The notes below the pieces were generated by a model, which saw only the letters and a list, made by a program, of their open reading frames with translations, ran no database searches and had not been told where the DNA came from. A program made the translations under genes and the position numbers. From the NCBI GenBank assembly GCA_016717325.1, contig JADKFV010000002.1:124001-188000 (forward strand): 64,000 nucleotides of DNA, in the 5' to 3' direction. Positions 8,660 to 20,900 of this stretch are shown here, piece by piece. This stretch comes from Bacteroidota bacterium. GTDB lineage: Bacteria; Bacteroidota; Bacteroidia; AKYH767-A; OLB10. The first letter of the stretch is position 1, and each line of letters begins with the position of its first letter.

Positions 8660-9265
8660 ATGGCAAGGTATACAGGACCGAAGACTAAAATAGCACGAAA
8701 ATTCAAAACTCCAATTTTTGGACCGGATAAGTATTTTGATAAAAGAAATTATCCTCCAGGACAACATGGGCTTTCAAAGAAACGTGGCAAGCAATCCGAA
8801 TATGCTATCCAATTAATGGAAAAGCAAAAAGTGAAATATACGTACGGTATTCTTGAGCGTCAATTTGCCAAGACATTCCATTTGGCACTAAGAAAAGAAG
8901 GAATTACAGGTGAAAATCTATTAAAACTTATTGAGTCACGATTGGACAATGTAGTATATCGCATGGGAATTTCACCATCACGCGCAGGTGCACGTCAATT
9001 GGTTTCCCATAAACATATTTTGGTAAATAGTAAAGTGGTAAATATTCCTTCTTATACTGTAAAAGCTGGTGATACTATCAGTGTTCGCGAAAAGTCGAAG
9101 TCAATGATAATTATTACCGAGAGCCTTCGTAGCCATGTAAACAAATATGCATGGTTGGAATGGGACGCTTCAACTTACTCTGGTAAGTTTTTAAATCCTC
9201 CTTCTCGCGAAGAAATCCCGGAACCAATTAAAGAACAGTTGATAGTCGAATTGTACTCTAAGTAA
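8660..9265 (+). CDS. rpsD: 30S ribosomal protein S4
   Basis: S4 starts 30S assembly and binds the 5' domain of 16S rRNA. The 201-residue protein begins MARYTGPKTKIARKFKTPIF. It contains the S4 RNA-binding domain with LDNVVYRMGISPSRAGARQL and VSHKHILVNSKVVNIPSY. It ends ELYSK, normal for the family. It lies between rpsK and rpoA. Confidence 0.97.
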   Translation: MARYTGPKTKIARKFKTPIFGPDKYFDKRNYPPGQHGLSKKRGKQSEYAIQLMEKQKVKYTYGILERQFAKTFHLALRKEGITGENLLKLIESRLDNVVYRMGISPSRAGARQLVSHKHILVNSKVVNIPSYTVKAGDTISVREKSKSMIIITESLRSHVNKYAWLEWDASTYSGKFLNPPSREEIPEPIKEQLIVELYSK

Positions 9266-9333
9266 TACTTTATAAGTAGTTTGTTTTTAAAACTTGCTTT
9301 CCTAATTAAAATAAAAAATAACAATAGATAAAT

Positions 9334-10326
9334 ATGGCAATATTAGCTTTCCAAAAACCAGATAAAGTGGTGATGCTCAACTCAACTGAGTTTCAGGGTT
9401 TATTTGAGTTTCGTCCATTGGAACCAGGATATGGTATCACTATTGGTAATTCTTTAAGAAGAATTTTATTGTCTTCTCTTGAGGGATTTGCCATTACATC
9501 AGTAAGAATAATGGGTGTAGATCATGAGTTTTCTACTATCAAAGGTGTAATTGAAGATGTTACAGAGATGATTCTAAATCTGAAACAAGTTCGATTTAAA
9601 AAGCAAATTGAATCTACTTTCTTCGAAAAAGTTAATGTAACCGTTTCGGGTAAAGAACAATTTACTGCGGGAGATATTTCAAAGCATACCACTTCTTTTC
9701 AAGTTTTGAATCCTGATTTGGTAATATGCAATATGAATACTGATGTAAAAATTCAGTTGGAGCTTACCATTGATAAAGGCCGTGGTTATGTACCAGCCGA
9801 AGAAAACAAGTCGAATAACTTGCCTACTGGAGCAATAGCAATTGATTCCATTTATACTCCAATTCGTAATGTGAAATATCATGTCGAAAATTTCAGGGTT
9901 GAACAAAAAACCGATTACGAAAAATTGGTAATGGAAATTACTTCAGATGGAAGTATACATCCAAAGGAAGCTTTGAAAGAAGCAGCAGAAATATTGATAC
10001 ATCACTTCATGTTATTCTCTGATGAAAAAATAACATTAGAGCATAAAATTAAAACTCCTACCGAGGAATTTGATGAGTCTTCATTGCATATGCGCCAATT
10101 ATTGAAAACAAAACTGGTTGATATGGATTTATCAGTAAGAGCTTTAAATTGCCTGAAAGCTGCAGATGTTGAAACATTGGGTGATTTGGTGTCATACAAT
10201 AAAAGTGACTTGCTTAAATTTCGTAACTTCGGGAAGAAATCATTAACTGAGTTGGAAGATCTTGTAAGAAGTAAGAATCTTACTTTTGGAATGAATTTGG
10301 CGAAATATAAATTGGAGAAAGAATAA
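9334..10326 (+). CDS. rpoA: DNA-directed RNA polymerase subunit alpha
   Basis: The alpha subunit dimerises to nucleate RNA polymerase assembly. The N-terminal domain (about residues 1-230) has the conserved YGITIGNSLRRILLSSLEG dimerisation motif. The C-terminal domain (about 250-325) has LSVRALNCLKAADVETLGDL and FRNFGKKSLTELEDL, the helices that contact upstream DNA and activators. Length is 330 aa, normal for the phylum. It is followed by rplQ. Confidence 0.97.
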   Translation: MAILAFQKPDKVVMLNSTEFQGLFEFRPLEPGYGITIGNSLRRILLSSLEGFAITSVRIMGVDHEFSTIKGVIEDVTEMILNLKQVRFKKQIESTFFEKVNVTVSGKEQFTAGDISKHTTSFQVLNPDLVICNMNTDVKIQLELTIDKGRGYVPAEENKSNNLPTGAIAIDSIYTPIRNVKYHVENFRVEQKTDYEKLVMEITSDGSIHPKEALKEAAEILIHHFMLFSDEKITLEHKIKTPTEEFDESSLHMRQLLKTKLVDMDLSVRALNCLKAADVETLGDLVSYNKSDLLKFRNFGKKSLTELEDLVRSKNLTFGMNLAKYKLEKE

Positions 10327-10411
10327 TCGGAAAAATATTCAAAACTCTTTCACCGGTGTTTCTGATAGAATTTTAAAGAAAAATAATAAATCGTAAAAAA
10401 AACGAAAAGAC

Positions 10412-10873
10412 ATGCGTCACGGAAAAACAAATAATCATTTAGGCCGCCAAAAAGGGCATCGCGTAGCATTGCTATCAAATATGGCGAGTTCATTGATTTT
10501 GAATAAGCATATCAATACTACAGTTGCCAAGGCAAAAGCATTAAGAAAATATGTAGAGCCTTTGCTTACAAAATCAAAGGATGATAGCACTCATTCTCGC
10601 AGGGTGGTATTTAGTCATTTACAAAACAAAGAAGCAATCAAAGAATTGTATAAAGAGGTTACAACGAAAATTGCTGATCGCCCTGGAGGTTATACCCGTA
10701 TTATAAAACTTGAACCAAGGTTAGGGGATAACGCGCAAATGTGCATGATGGAATTGGTTGACTTTAATACACTTTATATAGCTGGCACAGCAAAAAAAGC
10801 AGCAGAGAAAGTAAAAACAAGAAGAAGCAGGGCGAAGAAGAAAGTAAGCGCAGAAGATGCTCCCCAATCATAA
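10412..10873 (+). CDS. rplQ: 50S ribosomal protein L17
   Basis: L17 lies near the exit tunnel. It starts MRHGKTNNHLGRQKGHRVAL, the family signature, and has RPGGYTRIIKLEPRLGDNA. Length is 153 aa, longer than the about 127 aa of enterobacteria because of a Lys/Arg/Ala-rich tail common in Bacteroidota. It is the last gene of the ribosomal cluster, and a terminator follows 24 bases downstream. Confidence 0.96.
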   Translation: MRHGKTNNHLGRQKGHRVALLSNMASSLILNKHINTTVAKAKALRKYVEPLLTKSKDDSTHSRRVVFSHLQNKEAIKELYKEVTTKIADRPGGYTRIIKLEPRLGDNAQMCMMELVDFNTLYIAGTAKKAAEKVKTRRSRAKKKVSAEDAPQS

Positions 10874-10896
10874 CATTTTTTATTGATAACGATATA

Positions 10897-10923
10897 GGCC
10901 AACGAAAGTTGGTCTTTTTTTTT
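10897..10923 (+). terminator. Rho-independent terminator after rplQ
   Basis: A 7-bp stem (GGCCAAC with GTTGGTC, one G-T pair) encloses a GAAA loop and is followed by nine T. It closes the ribosomal protein operon. Confidence 0.85.
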
Positions 10924-11923
10924 GGTTGGAATTAAATTGATAAAACGACAAAATTCAATATTGCATTCAGTTCATTTTTTATCCTAAGCAATAAGAATTA
11001 CTTTTTCCAATAAAGAATTTAAAAAGGGATAACAAAATTTTAAAAACTTAATTTTACAATTGAATATTCTAACAAGAAAAGCATTATATGAGCCGAAATG
11101 GTTTTATCTTTTTAACCTGTGAAAAAGAATTGTGAGTAAATCAATTGATTTCATTGGTTAAAGTATTGATTATGTATGGTGATTAGAAAATCTAAAGGTT
11201 CGCAACCATATCTAATGGATTGAAAATCAAAACAATATAACACATTAAATCACAAAATATTTCTTAAATATAGCTTTTGATTTCAATTAGCCAATTATTT
11301 TAGACAATTTACCTAATCTTTTATTGTTATAGCCAAACAATACCTTTCATTAGCAAAATAGTAGTTCTATTCAATCTATAGAGTATTTAATTATATTACA
11401 ATTGCCTACCGAATTATCAGTTCGGATTAACCTTATATCTTGAACATCTTGAAACTATTCAAAGGTGTTTTAATGTAATCAGTTTTATTAAATAAATTAA
11501 AAAAGAAAATGGTTTTCTCCAGTTTTGAATAATCGAAACTGATGACTCAATCGTTTTATGATTTTTAGTACCTCTATTAAAAAATATTTTATGGAATTAT
11601 TTGAATTTTTAAAATTGCTTTTTCATAAAAATTTCAATTCATTTTCGCTATTCGGAATTTTGTTATACCCATTAATGAAAATCAAGCCTTTTTTAATGCC
11701 TTTCATATTACTTCTTAAAAACTATATGCTCCACACTGGTTTTATTCTTTCTATAATTCTAATTGGAAAAAAAGAACGGTCTCTCTCAAAGCCCAAGATA
11801 ATCTCCAAAGTTTTAATTGGTCCATTTCAGAGTGATAAATTTCTTCAGTTTAATATGTATTCAATAATATTCTTTACCGAAAATAGATAACCAACATTCC
11901 TTAAAAATTTAATTAAAAAAATT
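10924..11923. other. AT-rich intergenic stretch upstream of the giant repeat gene
   Basis: About 1 kb of very AT-rich sequence without a recognisable gene. A 110-codon open frame at 11558-11890 encodes a hydrophobic, Phe/Leu/Ile/Lys-rich product that I do not recognise. Its composition is what AT-rich non-coding DNA gives. The stretch presumably holds the promoter and leader of the repeat gene, but I found no clear TAnnTTTG match. Confidence 0.5.
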
Positions 11924-14900
11924 ATGAAAAAAAGTTACGAAAATCTTTCTTATGGGACTTCCCATAATTCAGGATTCAAATCGAAAAGCTTTAAAAAAGC
12001 TTTCGCAATTGCTTCATTATTAATTGTAGTTCAACTTTCAAACAATGCTTGCGCAATTTCCACAGCATCCGGTTGGGATACTCAAAAATCCGTGCAGAAT
12101 CGAAATAATGTAGCTGATTGCCCCATTTTAAAATTAGTATCTGAACCTGCTTCAACTTATGATTTTAATCTCAATTTGTCAGGGTCTTCAAATGTTTTTC
12201 AATTTGATCATGTTTTTTGTTTACGGGAGCCAGGTCAAAATCTGACAATGGAAGCGGACTTTAATATTTTAAACTCGAACATAAATCATCCAATCAAGCT
12301 TTCAGAAAATGAAAATAATTTAAAAATTAATTCCGATAGACTCGAGTTACAATCACTGCCTATTGCAAACTGCTCATCAACATCAACCGGATGTAATGGA
12401 GGAAATACTGGTAGTGCATCGATTTCTGTAACTGGTGGTGTTGGCCCCTTCACTTATATTTGGAATACAGGAGCTACAACATCGACTATTAGTAACTTGG
12501 CTGTAGGAACCTATACATCTACAGTAACAGATTCTAAAGGTAACACTTCATCTTGTAGTGTTGCAATTGTTTCTGGGGGTGGCTTAACAGTATCATGTAC
12601 TGGGACAAATATTAATTGCAATGGATCCAAAACAGGCGTTGCATTAATTTCGGCATCTGGTGGTGTTCAACCATATTCTTATCTTTGGAATAATGGCTCC
12701 AACTCTGATTTAATTGTGAACCAGTATGCTGGTACGTATACTGGTACAGTTACAGATGACAAAGGATGCACTCGTTCGTGTTCATACACAATAACTCAAC
12801 CAGCTCCTTTAGTTGTAAATGGAACTAAGACCGATGTTTCTTGTAATGGGTATAATAATGGCTCTGCTTCTGTTACTGCTACAGGCGGAACTCCACCTCT
12901 AACTTATATTTGGAATAATGGAGCCACTGTAGCCAGCATTAATGGCTTGTCACCAGGAACATATGTTGTAACCATAACCGATTCAAAAGGTTGTTCATTT
13001 ATGTATATCGTTAGTAAAATTTCACAACCAACATTATTGGTAGCAACCTGCAGCGGCACGAATGTAACGTGCAAAGGCGCATCGACAGGTTCGGCCGCAG
13101 TAGTAGCAAGTGGAGGCACAGCCCCATATACGTACTTATGGAGCAATGGAAAAACCACAGCCTCGAACAACGGCTTATCGGCAGGCACATACACAGCGAC
13201 AGTAACAGACTCAAAAGGCTGCACAGCAAAATGTTCATACACAGTAACAGAGCCAACCTATGTAGTTGCAATGTGCAGTGGCACGAATGTAAATTGCTAC
13301 GGAGGCAACAATGGCAGCGCAAGCGTAACAGCAAGTGGCGGTACCCCACCATACACATACATGTGGAGCAATGGTAAAACCACCTCATCAAACAGCAACT
13401 TATCAGCCGGCACGTATACAGCTACAGTTACCGATGCAAACGGATGTACAGCAACCTGTTCCTACACAGTAACGCAACCAACATTATTGGTAGCAACCTG
13501 CAGCGGCACGAATGTAACGTGCAAAGGCGCATCGACAGGTTCAGCAGCGGTGGTAGCAAGTGGCGGCACAGCGCCTTACACATACTTATGGAGCAATGGC
13601 AAAACGACATCAGCAAACAATACACTTGCCGCAGGAACATACACAGCCACTGTAACAGACTCAAAAGGCTGCACAGCAAAATGTTCATACACAGTAACAG
13701 AGCCAACCTATGTAGTTGCAATGTGCGTGGCGTGTAATGCTGGTGCGTCCACCAACCTATGTAGTTGAAGTGCAGTGGCACAATGTAAATTGCTACGAGG
13801 CAACAATGGCAGCGCAAGCGTAACAGCAAGTGGCGGCACACCATCATACACACATGTGGAGCAATGGTAAAACCACCTCATCGAACAACAATTTATCAGC
13901 CGGTACGTATACAGCTACAGTTACCGATGCAAACGGATGCACAGCAACCTGTTCATACAGTAACACAACCAACATTATTGGTAGCAACCTGCAGCGGCAC
14001 GAATGTAACGTGCAAAGGCGCATCGACAGGTTCAGCAGCGGTGGTAGCAAGTGGAGGCACAGCGCCTTACACATACTTATGGAGCAATGGCAAAACGACA
14101 TCAGCAAACAATACACTTGCCGCAGGACATACACAGCAACAGTAACAGACTCCAAAAGGCTGCACAGCAAAATGTTCATACACAGTAACAGAGCCAACGT
14201 ATGTAGTTGCAACATGCAGTGGCACGAATGTAAATTGCTACGGAGGCAACAATGGCAGCGCAAGCGTAACAGCAAGTGGCGGCACACCATCATACACATA
14301 CATGTGGAGCAATGGTAAAACCACCTCATCAAACAGCAACTTATCAGCCGGCACGTATACAGCTACAGTTACCGATGCAAACGGATGCACAGCAACCTGT
14401 TCATACACTGTAACACAACCAACATTATTGGTAGCAACCTGCAGCGGCACGAATGTAACGTGCAAAGGCGCATCGACAGGTTCAGCAGCGGTGGTAGCAA
14501 GTGGAGGCACAGCGCCTTACACATACTTATGGAGCAATGGAAAAACCACAGCCTCGAACAACGGCTTATCAGCAGGAACGTACACAGCGACAGTAACAGA
14601 CTCAAAAGGCTGCACAGCAAAATGTTCATACACAGTAACAGAGCCAAGCTATGTAGTTGCAACATGCAGTGGCACGAATGTAAATTGCTACGGAGGCAAC
14701 AATGGCAGCGCAAGCGTAACAGCAAGTGGCGGCACACCACCATACACATACATGTGGAGCAATGGTAAAACCACCTCATCGAACAACAATTTATCAGCCG
14801 GTACGTATACAGCTACAGTTACCGATGCAAACGGATGCACAGCAACCTGTTCATACACAGTAACACAACCAACATTATTGGTAGCAACCTGCAGCGGCAC

Positions 14901-17900
14901 GAATGTAACGTGCAAAGGCGCATCGACAGGTTCAGCAGCGGTGGTAGCAAGTGGAGGCACAGCGCCTTACACATACTTATGGAGCAATGGCAAAACGACA
15001 TCAGCAAACAATACACTTGCCGCAGGCACATACACAGCAACAGTAACAGACTCAAAAGGCTGCACAGCAAAATGTTCATACACAGTAACAGAGCCAAGCT
15101 ATGTAGTAGCAACATGCAGTGGCACGAATGTAAATTGCTACGGAGGCAACAATGGCAGCGCAAGCGTAACAGCAAGTGGCGGCACACCACCATACACATA
15201 CATGTGGAGCAATGGTAAAACCACCTCATCAAACAGCAACTTATCAGCCGGCACGTATACAGCTACAGTTACCGATGCAAACGGATGCACAGCAACCTGT
15301 TCATACACTGTAACGCAACCAACATTATTGGTAGCAAGCTGCAGCGGCACGAATGTAACGTGCAAAGGCGCATCGACAGGTTCAGCAGCGGTGGTAGCAA
15401 GTGGAGGCACAGCACCTTACACATACTTATGGAGCAATGGAAAAACCACAGCCTCGAACAACGGCTTATCGGCAGGCACGTACACAGCAACAGTAACGGA
15501 CTCAAAAGGCTGCACAGCAAAATGTTCATACACAGTAACAGAGCCAAGCTATGTAGTTGCAACATGCAGTGGCACGAATGTAAATTGCTACGGAGGCAAC
15601 AATGGCAGCGCAAGCGTAACAGCAAGTGGCGGCACACCACCATACACATACATGTGGAGCAATGGTAAAACCACCTCATCAAACAGCAACTTATCAGCCG
15701 GCACGTATACAGCTACAGTTACCGATGCAAACGGATGCACAGCAACCTGTTCATACACTGTAACGCAACCAACATTATTGGTGGCAAGCTGCAGTGGCAC
15801 GAATGTAACGTGCAAAGGCGCATCGACAGGTTCAGCAGCGGTGGTAGCAAGTGGAGGCACAGCGCCATATACGTACTTATGGAGCAATGGAAAAACCACA
15901 GCATCGAACAACGGCTTATCGGCAGGAACATACACAGCAACAGTAACAGACTCAAAAGGCTGCACAGCAAAATGTTCATACACAGTAACAGAGCCAGCGT
16001 ATGTAGTAGCTACCTGTATCGGTACGAATGTAAATTGCTACGGAGGCAACAATGGCAGCGCAAGCGTAACAGCAAGTGGCGGCACACCACCATACACATA
16101 CATGTGGAGCAATGGTAAAACCACCTCATCAAACAGCAACTTATCAGCCGGTACGTATACAGCTACAGTTACCGATGCAAACGGATGCACAGCAACCTGT
16201 TCATACACAGTAACACAACCAACATTATTGGTAGCAACCTGCAGCGGCACGAATGTAACGTGCAAAGGCGCATCGACAGGTTCAGCAGCGGTGGTAGCAA
16301 GTGGAGGCACAGCGCCATATACGTACTTATGGAGCAATGGAAAAACCACAGCCTCGAACAACGGCTTATCGGCAGGAACGTACACAGCAACAGTAACAGA
16401 CTCAAAAGGCTGCACAGCAAAATGTTCATACACAGTAACAGAGCCAACCTATGTAGTTGCAATGTGCAGTGGCACCAATGTAAACTGCTATGGCGGCAAC
16501 AATGGCAGCGCAAGCGTAACAGCAAGTGGCGGCACACCATCATACACATACATGTGGAGCAATGGTAAAACCACCTCATCAAACAGCAACTTATCAGCCG
16601 GCACGTATACAGCTACAGTTACCGATGCAAACGGATGCACAGCAACCTGTTCATACAAGGTAACGCAACCAACATTATTGGTAGCAACCTGCAGCGGCAC
16701 GAATGTAACGTGCAAAGGCTCATCGACAGGTTCGGCCGCAGTAGTAGCAAGTGGAGGCACAGCGCCATATACGTACTTATGGAGCAATGGAAAAACCACA
16801 GCATCGAACAACGGCTTATCGGCAGGAACATACACAGCGACAGTAACAGACTCAAAAGGCTGCACAGCAAAATGTTCATACACAGTAACAGAGCCAACCT
16901 ATGTAGTTGCAATGTGCAGTGGCACGAATGTAAATTGCTACGGAGGCAACAATGGCAGCGCAAGCGTAACAGCAAGTGGCGGCACACCATCATACACATA
17001 CATGTGGAGCAATGGTAAAACCACCTCATCGAACAACAATTTATCAGCCGGTACGTATACAGCTACAGTTACCGATGCAAACGGATGCACAGCAACCTGT
17101 TCATACACAGTAACACAACCAACATTATTGGTAGCAACCTGCAGCGGCACGAATGTAACGTGCAAAGGCGCATCGACAGGTTCAGCAGCGGTGGTAGCAA
17201 GTGGAGGCACAGCGCCTTACACATACTTATGGAGCAATGGCAAAACGACATCAGCAAACAATACACTTGCCGCAGGCACATACACAGCAACAGTAACAGA
17301 CTCAAAAGGCTGCACAGCAAAATGTTCATACACAGTAACAGAGCCAACGTATGTAGTTGCAACATGCAGTGGCACGAATGTAAATTGCTACGGAGGCAAC
17401 AATGGCAGCGCAAGCGTAACAGCAAGTGGCGGCACACCATCATACACATACATGTGGAGCAATGGTAAAACCACCTCATCAAACAGCAACTTATCAGCCG
17501 GCACGTATACAGCTACAGTTACCGATGCAAACGGATGCACAGCAACCTGTTCATACACTGTAACACAACCAACATTATTGGTAGCAACCTGCAGCGGCAC
17601 GAATGTAACGTGCAAAGGCGCATCGACAGGTTCAGCAGCGGTGGTAGCAAGTGGAGGCACAGCGCCTTACACATACTTATGGAGCAATGGAAAAACCACA
17701 GCCTCGAACAACGGCTTATCAGCAGGAACGTACACAGCGACAGTAACAGACTCAAAAGGCTGCACAGCAAAATGTTCATACACAGTAACAGAGCCAAGCT
17801 ATGTAGTTGCAACATGCAGTGGCACGAATGTAAATTGCTACGGAGGCAACAATGGCAGCGCAAGCGTAACAGCAAGTGGCGGCACACCACCATACACATA

Positions 17901-20900
17901 CATGTGGAGCAATGGTAAAACCACCTCATCGAACAACAATTTATCAGCCGGTACGTATACAGCTACAGTTACCGATGCAAACGGATGCACAGTAACCTGT
18001 TCATACACTGTAACGCAACCAACATTATTGGTAGCAACCTGCAGTGGCACGAATGTAACGTGCAAAGGCGGATCGACAGGTTCGGCCGCAGTAGTAGCAA
18101 GTGGAGGCACAGCGCCTTACACATACTTATGGAGCAATGGAAAAACCACAGCCTCGAACAATGGCTTATCGGCAGGCACGTACACAGCAACAGTAACAGA
18201 CTCAAAAGGCTGCACAGCAAAATGTTCATACACAGTAACAGAGCCAAGCTATGTAGTAGCAACATGCAGTGGCACGAATGTAAATTGCTACGGAGGCAAC
18301 AATGGCAGCGCAAGCGTAACAGCAAGTGGCGGCACACCACCATACACATACATGTGGAGCAATGGTAAAACCACCTCATCGAATAACAATTTATCAGCCG
18401 GCACGTATACAGCTACAGTTACCGATGCAAACGGATGCACAGCAACCTGTTCATACACTGTAACGCAACCAACATTATTGGTAGCAAGCTGCAGCGGCAC
18501 GAATGTAACGTGCAAAGGCGGATCGACAGGTTCAGCAGCGGTGGTAGCAAGTGGAGGCACAGCGCCTTACACATACTTATGGAGCAATGGAAAAACCACA
18601 GCCTCGAACAACGGCTTATCAGCAGGCACCTACACAGCAACAGTAACAGACTCAAAAGGCTGCACAGCAAAATGTTCATACACAGTAACAGAGCCAAGCT
18701 ATGTAGTAGCAACATGCAGTGGCACGAATGTAAATTGCTACGGAGGCAACAATGGCAGCGCAAGCGTAACAGCAAGTGGCGGCACACCACCATACACATA
18801 CATGTGGAGCAATGGTAAAACCACCTCATCAAACAGCAACTTATCAGCCGGCACGTATACAGCTACAGTTACCGATGCAAACGGATGCACAGCAACCTGT
18901 TCATACACTGTAACGCAACCAACATTATTGGTAGCAAGCTGCAGCGGCACGAATGTAACGTGCAAAGGCGCATCGACAGGTTCGGCCGCAGTAGTAGCAA
19001 GTGGCGGCACAGCGCCTTACACATACTTATGGAGCAATGGAAAAACCACAGCCTCGAACAACGGCTTATCAGCAGGCACGTACACAGCAACAGTAACAGA
19101 CTCAAAAGGCTGCACAGCAAAATGTTCATACACAGTAACAGAGCCAAGCTATGTAGTAGCAACATGCAGTGGCACGAATGTAAATTGCTACGGAGGCAAC
19201 AATGGCAGCGCAAGCGTAACAGCAAGTGGCGGCACACCACCATACACATACATGTGGAGCAATGGTAAAACCACCTCATCAAACAACAATTTATCAGCCG
19301 GCACGTATACAGCTACAGTTACCGATGCCAATGGATGTACAGCAACCTGTTCCTACACAGTAACGCAACCAACATTATTGGTAGCAACCTGCAGCGGCAC
19401 GAATGTAACGTGCAAAGGCGCATCGACAGGTTCGGCCGCGGTGGTAGCAAATGGAGGCACAGCGCCTTACACATACTTATGGAGCAATGGAAAAACCACA
19501 GCCTCGAACAACGGCTTATCGGCAGGAACATACACAGCGACAGTAACAGACTCAAAAGGCTGCACAGCAAAATGTTCATACACAGTAACAGAGCCAAGCT
19601 ATGTAGTTGCAATGTGCAGTGGCACTAATGTAAATTGCTACGGAGGCAACAATGGCAGCGCAAGCGTAACAGCAAGTGGCGGCACACCATCATACACATA
19701 CATGTGGAGCAATGGTAAAACCACCTCATCGAACAACAATTTATCAGCCGGCACGTATACAGCTACAGTTACCGATGCCAATGGATGTACAGCAACCTGT
19801 TCATACACTGTAACACAACCAACATTATTGGTAGCAACCTGCAACGGCACGAATGTAACGTGCAAAGGCGCATCGACAGGTTCAGCAGCGGTGGTAGCAA
19901 GTGGAGGCACAGCGCCTTACACATACTTATGGAGCAATGGCAAAACCACAGCCTCGAACATACGGCTTATCCGCAGGCACATACACAGCAACAGTAACAG
20001 ACTCAAAAGGCTGCACAGCAAAATGTTCATACACAGTAACAGAGCCAAGCTATGTAGTAGCAACATGCAGTGGCACGAATGTAAATTGCTACGGAGGCAA
20101 CAATGGCAGCGCAAGCGTAACAGCAAGTGGCGGCACACCACCATACACATACATGTGGAGCAATGGTAAAACCACCTCATCAAACAGCAACTTATCAGCC
20201 GGCACGTATACAGCTACAGTTACCGATGCAAACGGATGCACAGCAACCTGTTCATACACTGTAACGCAACCAACATTATTGGTAGCAACCTGCAGCGGCA
20301 CGAATGTAACGTGCAAAGGCGCATCGACAGGTTCAGCAGCGGTGGTAGCAAGTGGAGGCACAGCGCCTACACACATACTTATTGAGCAATGGAAAAACAA
20401 CAGCCTCGAACAACGGCTTATCAGCAGGCACGTACACAGCAACAGTAACAGACTCAAAAGGCTGCACAGCAAAATGTTCATACACAGTAACAGAGCCAAG
20501 CTATGTAGTTGCAACATGCAGTGGCACGAATGTAAATTGCTACGGAGGCAACAATGGCAGCGCAAGCGTAACAGCAAGTGGCGGCACACCACCATACACA
20601 TACATGTGGAGCAATGGTAAAACCACCTCATCAAACAGCAACTTATCAGCCGGCACGTATACAGCTACAGTTACCGATGCAAACGGATGCACAGCAACCT
20701 GTTCATACACTGTAACGCAACCAACATTATTGGTAGCAAGCTGCAGCGGCACGAATGTAACGTGCAAAGGCGGATCGACAGGTTCGGCCGCAGTAGTAGC
20801 AAGTGGAGGCACAGCGCCTTACACATACTTATGGAGCAATGGAAAAACCACAGCCTCGAACAATGGCTTATCGGCAGGCACGTACACAGCAACAGTAACA

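Noticed and set aside
11558..11890. 110-codon open frame upstream of the giant repeat gene
   Set aside because: Its product is Phe/Leu/Ile/Lys-rich and AT-driven, resembles no family I know, and lies in an AT-rich spacer. There is no supporting context.
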